A stretch of 64,000 nucleotides of DNA from Modestobacter sp. VKM Ac-2982 (lineage in GTDB: Bacteria; Actinomycetota; Actinomycetes; Mycobacteriales; Geodermatophilaceae): assembly GCF_026967935.1 (NCBI RefSeq), contig NZ_JAPVBL010000004.1, positions 522,660 through 586,659 on the forward strand, written 5' to 3'. Every line of letters starts with the position of its first letter. Position 1 is the first letter of the stretch. Under the pieces are notes generated by a model. The model saw only the letters and a program-made list of their open reading frames with translations, ran no database searches and was not told the DNA's origin. Below, piece by piece: positions 1-9,623 of this stretch. The position numbers and the translations under genes were made by a program.

Positions 1-1
1 G

Positions 2-64
2 CTCTACCGGCAGGCGGGGTTCATCGAGCACCACCGCTACCACTACCGGCACCGGCCGGCCTGA
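2..64 (+). CDS. GNAT family N-acetyltransferase, C-terminal end only (partial)
   Basis: Only the last 20 codons are present; the gene enters from the left edge and stops with TGA at 62-64. The tail reads [16 protein letters not shown], which is the usual last strand of GNAT acetyltransferases (a Y-x-x-x-G-F element followed by a basic/aromatic tail). The substrate cannot be told from this fragment. Its 3' end overlaps the 3' end of the convergent membrane-protein gene by about 44 bases. Confidence 0.55.
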   Translation, partial: LYRQAGFIEHHRYHYRHRPA

Positions 65-437
65 CCGGCGGGGCGCCCAGCGCCCGGCCGACGGCGAACG
101 CCGCGGCGACCACCCCGACCAGCAGGAACCCGAGGGTGATCGCCTGGGTGACGGCGTTGCCGCCGGCCAGCAGCAGGTCGCCCTCCGGACGGCGCATCGC
201 GCCGGCCAGCGCGATGACCAGCCACACCACGGCCGGGAGGACGGCCACCAGCCGGGAGCCGGACAGCCGGCGGGCCGCATCGACCAGCAGCAGGTTGCCG
301 ACCACGGCCACGAGCAGGGAGATCGGCACCGGCACCCCGCCGACCCGCCAGGGCAGCCAGAACACCTCGACCAGCGCGAGCCAGGCGGAGACGACCACCG
401 CCAGGACCGACCAGCCCAGCAGCCGGAGCAGCCTCAC
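21..437 (-). CDS. Small integral membrane protein, DUF6113-like
   Basis: A 138-residue protein with about four hydrophobic segments (roughly residues 5-28, 38-53, 62-82 and 93-118) and a short polar C-terminus rich in Gly/Ser/Pro. It begins with ATG four bases inside the end of mshB (ATGA overlap), so the two are probably translationally coupled. Small membrane proteins of this kind are commonly found next to mshB in actinobacteria, and from memory it matches DUF6113. There are no catalytic motifs and its function is unknown. A role linked to mycothiol metabolism would be inference from position only. Confidence 0.7.
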   Translation of the reverse strand: MRLLRLLGWSVLAVVVSAWLALVEVFWLPWRVGGVPVPISLLVAVVGNLLLVDAARRLSGSRLVAVLPAVVWLVIALAGAMRRPEGDLLLAGGNAVTQAITLGFLLVGVVAAAFAVGRALGAPPVRPAGAGSGSGGAR

Positions 438-1330
438 CCCGGCAGCCCGGCGAACAGGTCGTCCTCCCAGCCCTGCGGGCCCGCCCCGGCCGGGCCCCGC
501 GCCCCGCGCACCAGCCGGTAGTGCTCGGTGGCCAGCACCTCCTGGCCCAGGTTGTTCGACAGCGCGAAGAACGGGCCGTCCACGGTCATCTGGGTCGGGT
601 GGGCGCGCATCGCCGCCTCCTTGGCCCCGGCGTGGGCGCGGGCGTCGACCTCGGTGGTGACGACGTCGTCGGCGACGGCGAACGGCACCTCGTCCAGGTC
701 GCCCAGCGAGGCGAAGGGGGACTCCTCCGCCAGGGCGGCCATCGCGTCGATCCCCCGCTGCACCACGGAGCGGGGCACCGCGTTCCAGTAGACCTTCCCG
801 ACCTGCCAGGCCGGCCCGAGGTCGGCCCGGTAGCCGGGGTCGGCGGCCGCCTCGACGGCGCCCATCGCGACCCGGTGCGCCTGGACGTGGTCCGGGTGGC
901 CGTAGCCGCCGTCCTCGTCGTAGGTGACCAGGACCTGCGGGCGCACCTCGCGGACGACGGCGACCGCGTGCGCGACCGCCTCGTCCAGGTCGGCCTGCCA
1001 GAAGGCCCGCGGGTGCTCGTTCGCCGCCGTCCCCATCATCCCGGAGTCCCGGTAGCGGCCCGCCCCGCCGAGGAACCGCCAGTCGGTGACGCCGAGCGCC
1101 GCCATGGCCGCGCCCAGCTCACCGATCCGGTACCCACCGAGCTGGTCGGCCTGGTCGGCGGCGAGCTGGGCGAGCTCGGGCACCAGCACCTCGCCCTCCT
1201 CCCCCAGCGTGCAGGTGAGCAGGGTGACGTGCGCCCCCTCGGCGACGTACCGGGCCATCGTGGCCCCGTTGTTGATCGTCTCGTCGTCGGGATGGGCGTG
1301 CACGAGCATCAGCCGGCGTGGAGCAGTCAC
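434..1330 (-). CDS. mshB: N-acetyl-1-D-myo-inositol-2-amino-2-deoxy-alpha-D-glucopyranoside deacetylase (mycothiol synthesis)
   Basis: This is the zinc-dependent deacetylase that converts GlcNAc-Ins to GlcN-Ins, the second step of mycothiol biosynthesis in the actinobacterial cytoplasm. The LmbE/PIG-L fold is plain: AHPDDE at residues 12-17 gives the zinc ligands His13 and Asp16 plus the general base Asp15, and a later [10 protein letters not shown] supplies the third zinc His. About 298 residues, close to the family's usual length. I chose the GTG at 1330 because it puts the AHPDDE motif at the usual distance from the N-terminus; an in-frame upstream start (1381) would add 17 unconserved residues. 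It is followed by the DUF6113-like gene in the same operon. Confidence 0.93.
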   Translation of the reverse strand: MTAPRRLMLVHAHPDDETINNGATMARYVAEGAHVTLLTCTLGEEGEVLVPELAQLAADQADQLGGYRIGELGAAMAALGVTDWRFLGGAGRYRDSGMMGTAANEHPRAFWQADLDEAVAHAVAVVREVRPQVLVTYDEDGGYGHPDHVQAHRVAMGAVEAAADPGYRADLGPAWQVGKVYWNAVPRSVVQRGIDAMAALAEESPFASLGDLDEVPFAVADDVVTTEVDARAHAGAKEAAMRAHPTQMTVDGPFFALSNNLGQEVLATEHYRLVRGARGPAGAGPQGWEDDLFAGLPG

Positions 1331-1401
1331 GCGAGCAATTACACCGTGACGGCCCAGGACGCTCGTACCCGTGTCCGCCAACGGCCGCGAGCGCCGCGAG
1401 T

Positions 1402-1447
1402 GTCGGTGCCAGGCGCGGGGTCCGGAGGACCCCCGCCTGGCACCGAC
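1402..1447. terminator. Perfect long hairpin, first of two downstream of the dpp operon
   Basis: A 46-base near-perfect palindrome. Arms GTCGGTGCCAGGCG (1402-1415) and its reverse complement (1434-1447) enclose an inner GGGGTCC/GGACCCC stem with a GGA-type loop. It lies between the end of the leftward dpp operon and mshB, so it could terminate dpp transcription. It has no U-tract. Confidence 0.6.
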
Positions 1448-1511
1448 GGAGCCGCGTCACCGGAGCAGGCCCACGACTCGGCCGCGCAGCAGTGCGCGAG
1501 CAGCGCGAGCT

Positions 1512-1555
1512 GTCGGATCCGAGCACGGACCCGGAGGGTCCTGCTCGGATCCGAC
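1512..1555. terminator. Perfect long hairpin, second of two downstream of the dpp operon
   Basis: A 44-base palindrome with arms GTCGGATCCGAGCA (1512-1525) and its reverse complement (1542-1555), and an inner GGACCC/GGGTCC stem. It has the same architecture as the hairpin at 1402-1447 but different arm sequence. It is the first hairpin met by transcription leaving dppF, which ends at 1620. Confidence 0.6.
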
Positions 1556-1619
1556 GAAACGGCAAAACGCCAGCCGGGCACGGCACCTGGCCGCGGTGCG
1601 ATCCGCCAGGATCGCCATG

Positions 1620-2684
1620 TCACAACACCGACTTGACCTCGGCGTAGTGGCAGGCGTTGAGGTGGCCGGCGCCGCGGTCCTCGAGCTTCGGGTCGACGGT
1701 CAGGCACAGCTCGCGCCGGCCGTCGGTGAGCTCGTTGGCGAACTTCTGGCAGCGGGTGCGGAACCGGCACCCCGAGGGCGGGTTGGCCGGGCTCGGGACG
1801 TCGCCGGTGATGATGATCCGCTGCCGGGCGCGCTCGCGGCGCGGGTCGGGCAGCGGGATCGCCGACAGCAGCGCCTGCGTGTACGGGTGCGCCGGGCGGT
1901 TGAACAGCTCCTCCTGGTCGGCGATCTCGATGATCCGCCCCAGGTACATGACCGCGACCCGGTCGGAGATGTGCCGGACCACCGACAGGTCGTGGGCGAT
2001 GAACAGGTAGCTCAGCCCCAGGTCGTTCTTCAGGTCCTCGAGCAGGTTGATGACGCCGGCCTGGATCGAGACGTCCAGCGCCGACACCGGCTCGTCGAGG
2101 ACCAGCACCTTGGGCTGCAGGGCGAGCGCCCGGGCGATGCCGATGCGCTGCCGCTGCCCGCCGGAGAACTCGGCCGGGTACCGGTTGGTGTGCTCGGGGT
2201 TCAGCCCGACGGTCTCCACCAGCGCCCGCACCCGCGAGCGGAGCTCGGCCTGGTCCTTGGTGAGCCCGTGGATGACCATCGGCTCGGCGACGATGTCGAA
2301 GACGGGCAGCCGCGGGTTCAGCGAGGCGTAGGGGTCCTGGAAGATCAGCTGGATGTCCCGGCGCAGCGGGCGCATCTGCTTGCGGTCCAGCCCGACGAGC
2401 TCCCGCCCCTCGAAGACCACCGAGCCGGCGGTGGCCGGCTGGAGGTTGAGGATGGCGCGCCCGGTCGTGGACTTGCCGCACCCGGACTCACCCACGAGCC
2501 CGAGCACCTCACCGGGGTAGAGGTCCAGGTCGATGCCGTCGACGGCACGCACCGCCCCGACGGTCCGCTTGACCAGGCCGCCGCCCTTGATCGGGAAGTG
2601 CTTCTCCAGGCCGCGCACCGAGAGGATCGGCTCACCGCGGTCGGGGGCGCCGCCGGCAGGCCGCTGGGTGGTGGGGGCGGTCAT
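1620..2684 (-). CDS. dppF: Dipeptide/oligopeptide ABC transporter ATP-binding protein, DppF/OppF type
   Basis: The second ATPase of a type I peptide importer, acting on the cytoplasmic side of the membrane. 354 residues contain Walker [11 protein letters not shown]-loop [14 protein letters not shown] signature [14 protein letters not shown] and Walker [13 protein letters not shown], then the oligopeptide/dipeptide C-terminal domain. That tail has four spaced cysteines (CRFRTRC, then two more), a pattern shown in some Opp/Dpp ATPases to hold an iron-sulfur cluster. The ATG overlaps the end of dppD (ATGA). It is the last gene of the leftward dpp operon, and two strong hairpins follow it. Confidence 0.92.
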   Translation of the reverse strand: MTAPTTQRPAGGAPDRGEPILSVRGLEKHFPIKGGGLVKRTVGAVRAVDGIDLDLYPGEVLGLVGESGCGKSTTGRAILNLQPATAGSVVFEGRELVGLDRKQMRPLRRDIQLIFQDPYASLNPRLPVFDIVAEPMVIHGLTKDQAELRSRVRALVETVGLNPEHTNRYPAEFSGGQRQRIGIARALALQPKVLVLDEPVSALDVSIQAGVINLLEDLKNDLGLSYLFIAHDLSVVRHISDRVAVMYLGRIIEIADQEELFNRPAHPYTQALLSAIPLPDPRRERARQRIIITGDVPSPANPPSGCRFRTRCQKFANELTDGRRELCLTVDPKLEDRGAGHLNACHYAEVKSVL

Positions 2685-3979
2685 GCCCGGTCTCCGTTCG
2701 TGGGGCGTGGCGGGGAGCTGACGACGCTCTGGGTGCCGGCGTCGGTCTGCCCCGCGCGGGGTGCGGTCTGGTCGCCGGGCGGGACGGCGGGACCGTCGTC
2801 GTCCAGGTCGCCCTGGGCGAGGGCGACCCCGGCCGGGGTGCGGTCCGCCGCCAGGGCCGTGTCATCGGCGGACTCGCTGAAGATGTCGGCGGCCCGTCCG
2901 TGTGCGGCGGCGACCTGTTCGGTGCGGATGCAGGCAGCCGTGTGACCCGGCCCGACCTGGAACCGCTCGGGCTCGGCCTCGTCGCACTCGGCGATGTGCA
3001 GCGGGCAGCGCGGGGCGAAGGGGCAACCGGGCGGCATGTTGACCACCGAGGGCGGCGCGCCCTTGATCGGGGTGAGCCGCTCGCGGCTGGTGGAGTCCAG
3101 CCGGGGCAGCGAGCCCAGCAGCCCGAGCGTGTACGGCATCCGGGGCTCGTAGTAGATGTCCTCGACGCTGCCGACCTCCACCGGCCGGCCGGCGTACATG
3201 ACCAGGACGCGGTCGGCGATCCCGGCGACGACGCCCAGGTCGTGGGTGATCATGACCATCGCGGCGCCGGTCTCCTGGAGGGCGGTCTGCAGCACCTCGA
3301 GGATCTGCGCCTGGACGGTGACGTCCAGGGCCGTCGTCGGCTCGTCGGCGATGATCACCTCCGGCTCGTTCGCCATCGCGATCGCGATGACCACCCGCTG
3401 GCGCATGCCGCCGGAGAACTCGTGCGGGTAGGCGTCCACGCGGTCGCCGGCGTTCGGGATGCCGACCAGCTCCAGCAGCTCGACCGCCCGCGCCTCCGCG
3501 GCCTTGGACGACAGCTGCTTGTCGTGGATGCGCAGCGTCTCCTCGATCTGCGCCCCGATCTTGTAGACCGGGTCCAGCGACGTCATCGGGTCCTGGAAGA
3601 TCATCGAGACGCCCTTGCCGCGGATCCGCGACATGCTCCGGTCGCTCTGCCCCAGCAGCTCCTGGCCGCGGTACTTGATCGATCCGGTGACCCGCGCCGA
3701 CCCGGGCAGCAGACCCATCACCGCCAGCGACGTCACCGACTTCCCGGAGCCGGACTCGCCGACGATGCCCAGCACCTCACCGGAGCGCAGGCTGTAGTCG
3801 ACCCCGCGGACGGCGTGCACCAGGCCGTCCTCGGTGGGGAACCGGACGTTGAGGTCGGTGACCTCCAGCAGCGGCGCGCTCGGGTCGAAGCCGGGGAGGC
3901 TGGTGGTCCGACCCTGGGTCATGGCCCCCGTGGAGGTGGCACCGGACATGGCGGGGCCCGTGGTCCCGATGGTGGACAT
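2681..3979 (-). CDS. dppD: Dipeptide/oligopeptide ABC transporter ATP-binding protein, DppD/OppD type
   Basis: The first ATPase of the peptide importer. From the ATG at 3979 (preceded by GAGGAGCTCC, a good ribosome site) it encodes 432 residues: Walker [10 protein letters not shown]-loop [12 protein letters not shown], signature [14 protein letters not shown], Walker [13 protein letters not shown], and the C-terminal oligopeptide domain with cysteines in [15 protein letters not shown] plus one more. About 75 residues after that domain are low-complexity and unconserved. The N-terminus also carries a roughly 30-residue Ser/Thr/Gly-rich extension. It sits 8 bases downstream of dppC and overlaps dppF. 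Confidence 0.92.
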   Translation of the reverse strand: MSTIGTTGPAMSGATSTGAMTQGRTTSLPGFDPSAPLLEVTDLNVRFPTEDGLVHAVRGVDYSLRSGEVLGIVGESGSGKSVTSLAVMGLLPGSARVTGSIKYRGQELLGQSDRSMSRIRGKGVSMIFQDPMTSLDPVYKIGAQIEETLRIHDKQLSSKAAEARAVELLELVGIPNAGDRVDAYPHEFSGGMRQRVVIAIAMANEPEVIIADEPTTALDVTVQAQILEVLQTALQETGAAMVMITHDLGVVAGIADRVLVMYAGRPVEVGSVEDIYYEPRMPYTLGLLGSLPRLDSTSRERLTPIKGAPPSVVNMPPGCPFAPRCPLHIAECDEAEPERFQVGPGHTAACIRTEQVAAAHGRAADIFSESADDTALAADRTPAGVALAQGDLDDDGPAVPPGDQTAPRAGQTDAGTQSVVSSPPRPTNGDRA

Positions 3980-3987
3980 GGAGCTCC

Positions 3988-4944
3988 TCAGGCCCGCACG
4001 CGGCGGTTGCTCGGGTCGAAGGCATCCCGGATCCCGTCGCCGATCAGGTTGATCGACAGCACGATGATCAGCAGGGTGATGCCGGGGAAGTAGAAGAGCC
4101 AGGGGCGGGTGCTGGCAGCCTGGACACCGTCGGACACCAGGCGCCCCAGCGAGGTCTGGTTGGCGCCGTTGACGCCGAAGCCCAGGTAGGTCAGCGAGGC
4201 CTCGAGGATGATCGCGGTGGCGGCGGCCAGCGTCGTCCAGACGATCAGCGACCCCAGCGCGTTGGGGATCAGGTGCTTGAAGATGATCCGCACGTTGGAG
4301 GCGCCCATCGCGTGCGCGGCCTCGACGTACTCCTTCTCCCGCAGGGAGAGGAACTGGCTGCGCACGATCCGGGCGAGGTCCAGCCAGCCGAAGAGGCCGA
4401 GGATGATCCCCACGCCCAACGGGGTGCGGGAGCCCGGGAAGTTGCTGGCCACGACGATCAGCACGACCAGCAACGGCACGGTGAGGATCAGGTCGACCAG
4501 CCGCATCAGGACGCTGTCGACCCACCTGCCGAAGTAGCCGGCCAGTGCGCCGACCAGCAGGCCGAGCGGGAGCGCGATGGCGACGAAGAGCAGCACGATG
4601 AACAGCGAGCGCTGCACCCCGGTCATGATCCCGGCCATCAGGTCACGGCCGATCGCATCGCTGCCCAGCAGGTAGCCCGCGGTGCCCGGGGGGACCGACT
4701 GCGAGCCGCTGTCCTGGTCGGCGTAGTCGACGCCGGTGACCAGCGGGCCCAGGAACCCGAACACCAGCAGGAGCAGGAAGATGACCAGCCCGGTCATGCC
4801 CACCTTGTTGCGCAGGAAGCGGCCGACGATCTGCTGGCGCTGACTGCGCGCCTTGACGGTGAACTCGCGCTCGACCCCGCCCCCCTCGGGGGTGCCGGGG
4901 GTCGCGGGGACCACGGGTCCGGTGCTGGTCTGAGTGGTGGCCAT
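3988..4944 (-). CDS. dppC: Dipeptide/oligopeptide ABC transporter permease, DppC/OppC type
   Basis: An integral membrane subunit of the peptide importer, 318 residues. A polar N-terminal 45 residues precede the first membrane segment, then comes the periplasmic insertion typical of OppC proteins ([11 protein letters not shown]), followed by five more membrane segments. The cytoplasmic EAA loop that contacts the ATPases is visible as [20 protein letters not shown]. It lies between dppB and dppD in the same orientation and should pair with DppB. Confidence 0.93.
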   Translation of the reverse strand: MATTQTSTGPVVPATPGTPEGGGVEREFTVKARSQRQQIVGRFLRNKVGMTGLVIFLLLLVFGFLGPLVTGVDYADQDSGSQSVPPGTAGYLLGSDAIGRDLMAGIMTGVQRSLFIVLLFVAIALPLGLLVGALAGYFGRWVDSVLMRLVDLILTVPLLVVLIVVASNFPGSRTPLGVGIILGLFGWLDLARIVRSQFLSLREKEYVEAAHAMGASNVRIIFKHLIPNALGSLIVWTTLAAATAIILEASLTYLGFGVNGANQTSLGRLVSDGVQAASTRPWLFYFPGITLLIIVLSINLIGDGIRDAFDPSNRRVRA

Positions 4945-4971
4945 GGGCTCGTTCCTTCTCGCGATGCCGGG

Positions 4972-5962
4972 TCAGGACAGCCGGATGCGCGGGTCGAGCA
5001 CCGCGTACAGGATGTCGGCGACCAGGTTGAAGACGACGATGAACACGGCGCTGACCAGCAGCCAGCCCAGCACCACGTTGATGTCCTCCTGGCGGATGCC
5101 GTTGCTGATCAGGTACTCGCCCATGCCGTGCCAGACGAAGACCGTCTCGGTGATGACCGCGCCGCCGAACAGCGTGCCCACGCCGAGCGCGACCACCGTG
5201 GTGAGCGGGATCAGCGCATTGCGCAGCCCGTGCTTGAAGACGACGCGGCGGTAGGTGAGCCCCTTGGCCCGGGCCAGCCGCATGTAGTCCGACCCGAGCA
5301 CGTCCAGCATCGCCGCGCGCTGGAAGCGGCTCCAGGCGGCGAAGGACAGCGCGGCCAGGCTCACCGTGGGCAGCACCAGGTGCCCGAGCCGGTCGGACCA
5401 GAGCTCCCAGCCGGAGGCGTACAGCGACAACCCCGGGGTCTCCTCACCGAGCGTGTAGAGCACCTGTTGCCCGAACAGGTCGTTGACCCCCCCCGGCGAC
5501 GTACTCCTTGAGCAGCGCGGCGAACCAGAAGGTCGGCAGGGCGATCAGGATGTAGGCGATGAACGTGAAGGTGTAGTCCGACGCCTTGTACTGCCGGACG
5601 GCACCGATGACGCCCACGATGATCGCCAGCAGGACGGCGATCACGATCGCGCCGATGATCATCCGCCCGGTCACCAGCATCCGCGGGAAGAGCTGTTCGA
5701 CGACCGGCGTGCCGTTGATCGTCTCGCCGAAGTCGCCGGTGAGGACCCCGGAGAGCCAGCGCCAGTACCGGACGAAGAAGTTGTCGTTCAGGCCCAGCGT
5801 CTCGCGCAGGTTGTTGAAGAACGACTCCGGCGGCCGGGGGTTCTGCGTGTAGTACCTCTCCAGCGGGTCGAAGCTCGCCGCGCACAGCGCGAACACCAGG
5901 AAGGAACTGACCAGCAACACGAGGACCGACGCGAGCAGACGCCGGATCGTGAAGAAGAACAT
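4972..5962 (-). pseudogene. dppB: Dipeptide/oligopeptide ABC transporter permease DppB, split by a +1 frameshift in a C8 run
   Basis: The first 160 or so residues (from the ATG at 5962) and the last 163 or so residues are both clear DppB: an N-terminal membrane segment and a periplasmic domain, then in the other frame the EAA loop (YMRLARAKGLTYRRVVFKHG) and the last membrane segments. They are in different frames. The break is at a run of eight C on the plus strand (5487-5494). With seven, the codons after GTC GCC read GGG GGG GTC AAC GAC and join the halves as AGGVNDLFGQQVLYTL. As written, the first frame ends after 172 residues without the EAA loop. This is either a true mutation or a homopolymer error in the sequence; all the other operon genes are intact. 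Confidence 0.85.
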
Positions 5963-6188
5963 GTGGTGACCTTACGCCGAGAGCGGAAGCTGTCCGGTCG
6001 AACGACCAGTTCAGCGTGCCTTCGCCGGACCCCCGCAGGTCGTGCTGGGTCCGGACGCACCGCGACCCCCGGGAACGGTCTCCCCGGGGGCCGCGGCAGC
6101 CGGTGACCGGCGCCGCCGAGGGCGGCGCCGGGCCGGGTGGTGCGGTCGTGCTCAGGTGGTGCTCAGCCGTGCTGGGTGGAGCTCTGCG

Positions 6189-7907
6189 TCACTCGACCGT
6201 CCAGGTCTCCGAGTTCCACAGCGGACCGGCCTCGGTCGGGTTGTCCTGCACACCCTCGATGTTCGCCTGGTGCGCGACGAAGGTCGGCTTCTGGTAGAGC
6301 GGGATAGTGGCCATCTGCTCCCAGAGCAGGCCGTCGATCTGGTTGCCCAGCTCGGCCTGCCGCTCGCGGTCCGGCTCGGTGGCCAGCTCGGCGAAGAGCG
6401 CGTCGATCTCGGGGTTGCCGATCCGGCTGTAGTTCTGCTGGATGTTGTCACCCTGCGGCGTCTGGTAGATCGACTGCGAGGAGGTGATGAACGGGTTGCC
6501 CACCCAGGCGAAGAGCGCCGCCTGGAAGCCGCCACCCTCCAGCGAGGTCGGCGACTCGGCACCGGCGAAGATGTCCGGGTTGGCGTTGAAGGACGCGTTG
6601 ATCCCGGCCTCGGCCAGCTGCGGGATCATGACCTCGATCGTGGTCTGCCGCAGCGGGTTGTTCTCCGTGGTGTCGATCTGGATGTCCAGCGGGCCACGCT
6701 CGGGGTGGGTGTAGAACCCGTCCGGACCGGCGGTGTAGCCGGCCTGCTCCAGCAGCGCGCGGGCCTCCTCGACGTTCTGGGTCTTGACCTGCTCCGGCGC
6801 GGTGTCCTCGTACTCCGGCTGGGTGTTCAGCCAGATCCGGTTGTTCAGCACCTGCGCGTCGGAGGAGAACTGCCCGACGGTCTGGTCCACGATCTCCTGG
6901 CGGTCCAGGGCGTAGGCGAGGGCCTGGCGCACCAGCGGGTCCGCGAGGTGCGGGTCCTGGGTGTTGAGGTCGAGGTGCTCGAAGGTGAGACCGAAGTTGA
7001 TCTCGCTCTCGACGTTCGGCTCCAGCGCCTGGACCTGCTCGACGAGGTCGAGCTGCGGCTGCGGGTAGATGACGCCCAGCTCGCCGCTCTGCAGACCCTG
7101 GACGGCGGTCGTCGGGTCGTTGCCGATGTTCTGGATGATCAGCTGCTCGAGCTGCGGCCCGTCGCCCCACCACTCGGGGTTGGGCTCGAGCACGATGACC
7201 TGCGCGCCGGCGTCGATGTTCGACACCTGCCACGGGCCACCGGAGATGCCCTCGGGCAGACCCTCCGCGATCGGCCACCCCTCGGTGATCGTCTCGCAGA
7301 CCGCGGCCGGGTCGTCGGCGTCCATCAGGTGGGACGGCAGCAGGTTCTCGAAGTTGCCCTGCCAGTCGGCGAAGGGCGTCTCGTAGGTGACGACGACGGT
7401 CTTCTCGTCCTCGCCGGGCTCGACCGAGGCGATCTGCTCGTAGCCGGTGGTCGACAGGACGGCGGGGCAGCCGCCGTCGGCCGGGTCACCGCTGCGGTTG
7501 GCCCGCCAGGTGAACTCGAAGTCGTCCGCGGTGATCGGGGTGCCGTCGCTCCACACCGCGTCCGGGTTGATCTCGTAGGTGTTCACCTGCTGGCCGTCGA
7601 CCTCCTCGAGGGTCGGCTCGCCGGTGAAGAGGTCCTCGTTGAACTCGACGGTGAAGTCGGGCTGGACCTGGTAGGCCGAGGGCAGCACCTTGATCAGGAC
7701 GTTGGCCACCGAGGTGGCGTTGCCCGCGGCGATGTTCGGGTACAGGTTCTCCGGGAAGTCGGTCGACTCACCGAAGACGACGCGACCCGAGCCGCCGCTG
7801 GCCTCGCCACCCTCGCTGTCCTCGCTGCCACCGCCGCACGCCGAGAGCGCCATCGCGCCGGTGAGCCCGGTAGCGATGAGCATGGAAGTGCGCTTGCTCA
7901 ACTTCAC
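6189..7907 (-). CDS. dppA: Peptide ABC transporter substrate-binding lipoprotein, SBP_bac_5 family
   Basis: The extracytoplasmic receptor of the importer, 572 residues. A signal peptide ends in a lipobox LSAC with the lipidated Cys24, followed by a Gly/Ser/Glu linker. The mature protein shows the family-5 solute-binding features: the LYPNIAAGN region, WSDGTPITADDFEFTW, and the YALDRQEIVDQ element. It is the first gene of the leftward dpp operon, 226 bases upstream of dppB. The ligand is probably a di- or oligopeptide but cannot be fixed from sequence. Confidence 0.93.
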   Translation of the reverse strand: MKLSKRTSMLIATGLTGAMALSACGGGSEDSEGGEASGGSGRVVFGESTDFPENLYPNIAAGNATSVANVLIKVLPSAYQVQPDFTVEFNEDLFTGEPTLEEVDGQQVNTYEINPDAVWSDGTPITADDFEFTWRANRSGDPADGGCPAVLSTTGYEQIASVEPGEDEKTVVVTYETPFADWQGNFENLLPSHLMDADDPAAVCETITEGWPIAEGLPEGISGGPWQVSNIDAGAQVIVLEPNPEWWGDGPQLEQLIIQNIGNDPTTAVQGLQSGELGVIYPQPQLDLVEQVQALEPNVESEINFGLTFEHLDLNTQDPHLADPLVRQALAYALDRQEIVDQTVGQFSSDAQVLNNRIWLNTQPEYEDTAPEQVKTQNVEEARALLEQAGYTAGPDGFYTHPERGPLDIQIDTTENNPLRQTTIEVMIPQLAEAGINASFNANPDIFAGAESPTSLEGGGFQAALFAWVGNPFITSSQSIYQTPQGDNIQQNYSRIGNPEIDALFAELATEPDRERQAELGNQIDGLLWEQMATIPLYQKPTFVAHQANIEGVQDNPTEAGPLWNSETWTVE

Positions 7908-8295
7908 GTTCGCTTGCCTCCTCGACCCGCGAGTGCGGGGGGACGATCAGGTCTGACCGACCGGGGATCGCCGGGCGGACTGGGCTCCTACATGAACACG
8001 CGCTGTCATCCAGCTGTCGGATCGCTTTCAGACGAGCGCAACGGCCAGACCCTAGGCAGAGCCGGAAGAGGCCGTCCACGGCCGTCATCATTTTGTGACC
8101 TGTGCAAACGACCACCGTGAGCAGCCTGGAACTTCCCGGCAATACGGGACCGTCGACCGAAGAGTTTCCGGCCGTGCGGCACGGGCCCCGGACAACGTGA
8201 TCATGGCGTCGTCCCGCCCTGGTCACGCAGCGTGTGCGCGCCCGGTCCCGGTCCCGGTCGGTGGGCACCGACGGCCTCCGCTCCCCGGCCCGGGG
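7908..8295. other. 388-base intergenic stretch upstream of dppA
   Basis: It lies between the end of the NUDIX fusion gene and dppA (both leftward) and must hold the dpp promoter. I see no convincing reading frame, RNA gene or strong palindrome in it, and I could not pick a clear -35/-10 pair. Confidence 0.5.
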
Positions 8296-9060
8296 TCAGC
8301 GGCGGGACAGGAGCGCGCGCACGGCGGGGAGCAGCGGGCGGTCGGCGGGGATCCAGGCCAGCTCCTCCAGCTCGTCGGAGCCCAGCCAGCGCAGCTCACT
8401 GTGCTCGTGGGCGACCAGCTCACCCGCGGTGATCCGCCCCCACCAGACGCGCAGGGTCGAGGCGCCGGGCACGCCGCCGGCGACCACGCCGTCCAGCGGC
8501 ACCTCCCCGAGGAACGACCGAGGCGAGATCCCGACGCCGAGCTCCTCCCGGCACTCCCGGACCAGCGCCGACAACTCGGGCTCCCCCGGTTCGACCTTGC
8601 CGCCGGGGAACTCCCACAACCCGGCGAGCGACCCCGAACCCCGCTGGGCGACCAGCACCCGCTGCCGGTCGTCGACCAACGCGGCCCCGACCACCTGGGT
8701 CACCTCCTGCGCGCGCTGCGCGGCCGCGGCCGCGTACGCGTCCAGGTGCGCCTGCATCGACCGGACGACGCGGCGCCGCAGCACCGCCCGATCGGCCAGG
8801 GCGCCCAGCCAGCCCGGCAGCGCTGCCTCCGCGTCCACCTGATCGGTCACCAACGTGCCGGCCTCGGTGGCGGTGAAGGAGCGGGTGTGGACCAGGGTCC
8901 GCCAGCCGTTGCCGGAGGCCGCCACCTGGACGTCGCGCCAGGGTCGCTCGGAGACGACCTCCTGCAGCCGGACCGGCCACGGCCGGCCCAGGGACCGGGC
9001 CACGTCGAAGGCGACGGTCAGAGGGGCCTCCACCAAGGTGGTGAACCGCAGCTGGAACAC
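8296..9060 (-). CDS. SRPBCC (polyketide cyclase-like) / NUDIX hydrolase fusion
   Basis: From the GTG at 9060 one frame encodes about 254 residues. Residues 1-118 resemble an SRPBCC ligand-binding fold (FQLRFTTLVEAPLTVAFDVA, and a helix QAHLDAYAAAAAQRAQE at the end). Residues 119-254 are a MutT-type NUDIX domain with a perfect Nudix box: G, five residues, E, seven residues, RECREELGV (region GGKVEPGEPELSALVRECRE). The NUDIX part probably hydrolyses oxidised nucleotides. An AGGAGG lies eight bases before an in-frame GTG at the domain junction, so the NUDIX domain may also be made alone. It diverges from the Rrf2 gene with only 36 bases between the start codons. Confidence 0.75.
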   Translation of the reverse strand: MFQLRFTTLVEAPLTVAFDVARSLGRPWPVRLQEVVSERPWRDVQVAASGNGWRTLVHTRSFTATEAGTLVTDQVDAEAALPGWLGALADRAVLRRRVVRSMQAHLDAYAAAAAQRAQEVTQVVGAALVDDRQRVLVAQRGSGSLAGLWEFPGGKVEPGEPELSALVRECREELGVGISPRSFLGEVPLDGVVAGGVPGASTLRVWWGRITAGELVAHEHSELRWLGSDELEELAWIPADRPLLPAVRALLSRR

Positions 9061-9096
9061 GGGGAGCAGCGTCCCAGACACGGCAGGATGCTCGGC

Positions 9097-9570
9097 GTGC
9101 GCATCTCCGCCCGGGTCGACTATGCCGTCCGCGCCGCCGTGGAACTGGCCGCCGTGGCGCCCGGCTCGCTCACCTCCGAGCGGATCGCCCAGGCGCAGGG
9201 GATCCCGGCCCGGTTCCTGCAGGCCATCCTCGGCGACCTGCAGCACGCCCGGCTGGTGACCAGCCAGCGCGGCCGGGAGGGTGGCTACCGCCTGGCGATG
9301 CCACCGTCGGAGATCTCCATCGCCCGGGTCATGCGGGTCGAGCAGGGGTTCCTCGCCGAGGTGCACGGGCAGCGCCCCGAGGACGTCGAGTACCCGGGCG
9401 CGGCCGAGCCCCTCGCCTCGGTCTGGGTGGCGGCCCGGGAGGCCTACCGCCGGGTGCTGGAGAACGTGACCCTGGCCGACGTCGTCCACGGCACGATGCC
9501 GCCGTCGGTGGCCGAGATGATCGAGCTCGAGAGCGCCTGGCGCTCCTTCGGCGTCCCGGCCGCGGAGTGA
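9097..9570 (+). CDS. Rrf2 family transcriptional regulator, cysteine-free (CymR-like)
   Basis: An Rrf2 winged-helix regulator of 157 residues. The N-terminus RISARVDYAVRAAVELA and recognition region IPARFLQAILGDLQ / TSQRGREGGYRLA are typical of the family. It has no cysteine at all, so unlike IscR or NsrR it cannot bind an iron-sulfur cluster; cysteine-free members such as CymR control sulfur assimilation. That fits its place directly upstream of the sulfite reductase operon. I chose the GTG at 9097 because most family members begin at MRIS; an in-frame ATG at 9088 would add three residues. Confidence 0.82.
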   Translation: MRISARVDYAVRAAVELAAVAPGSLTSERIAQAQGIPARFLQAILGDLQHARLVTSQRGREGGYRLAMPPSEISIARVMRVEQGFLAEVHGQRPEDVEYPGAAEPLASVWVAAREAYRRVLENVTLADVVHGTMPPSVAEMIELESAWRSFGVPAAE

Positions 9571-9610
9571 CCGTTGCCGCCGTCCCGGTCCACGAGTCGG
9601 CCAGGTGTGG

Positions 9611-9623
9611 CACGATCGAACCG
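9611..9623 (+). promoter_or_regulatory. Possible -10 element for a leaderless leader-peptide transcript
   Basis: CACGAT at 9611-9616 ends six bases before the GTG of the leader peptide at 9623, the spacing expected if transcription begins on the start codon. No good -35 is seen. The hexamer matches the consensus only partly. Confidence 0.3.

Noticed and set aside
5444..5500. Programmed frameshift in dppB
   Set aside because: The run is G8 on the coding strand, but no downstream pseudoknot or internal Shine-Dalgarno pairing was evident, and permeases of this family are not known to use recoding. Mutation or sequence error is simpler.
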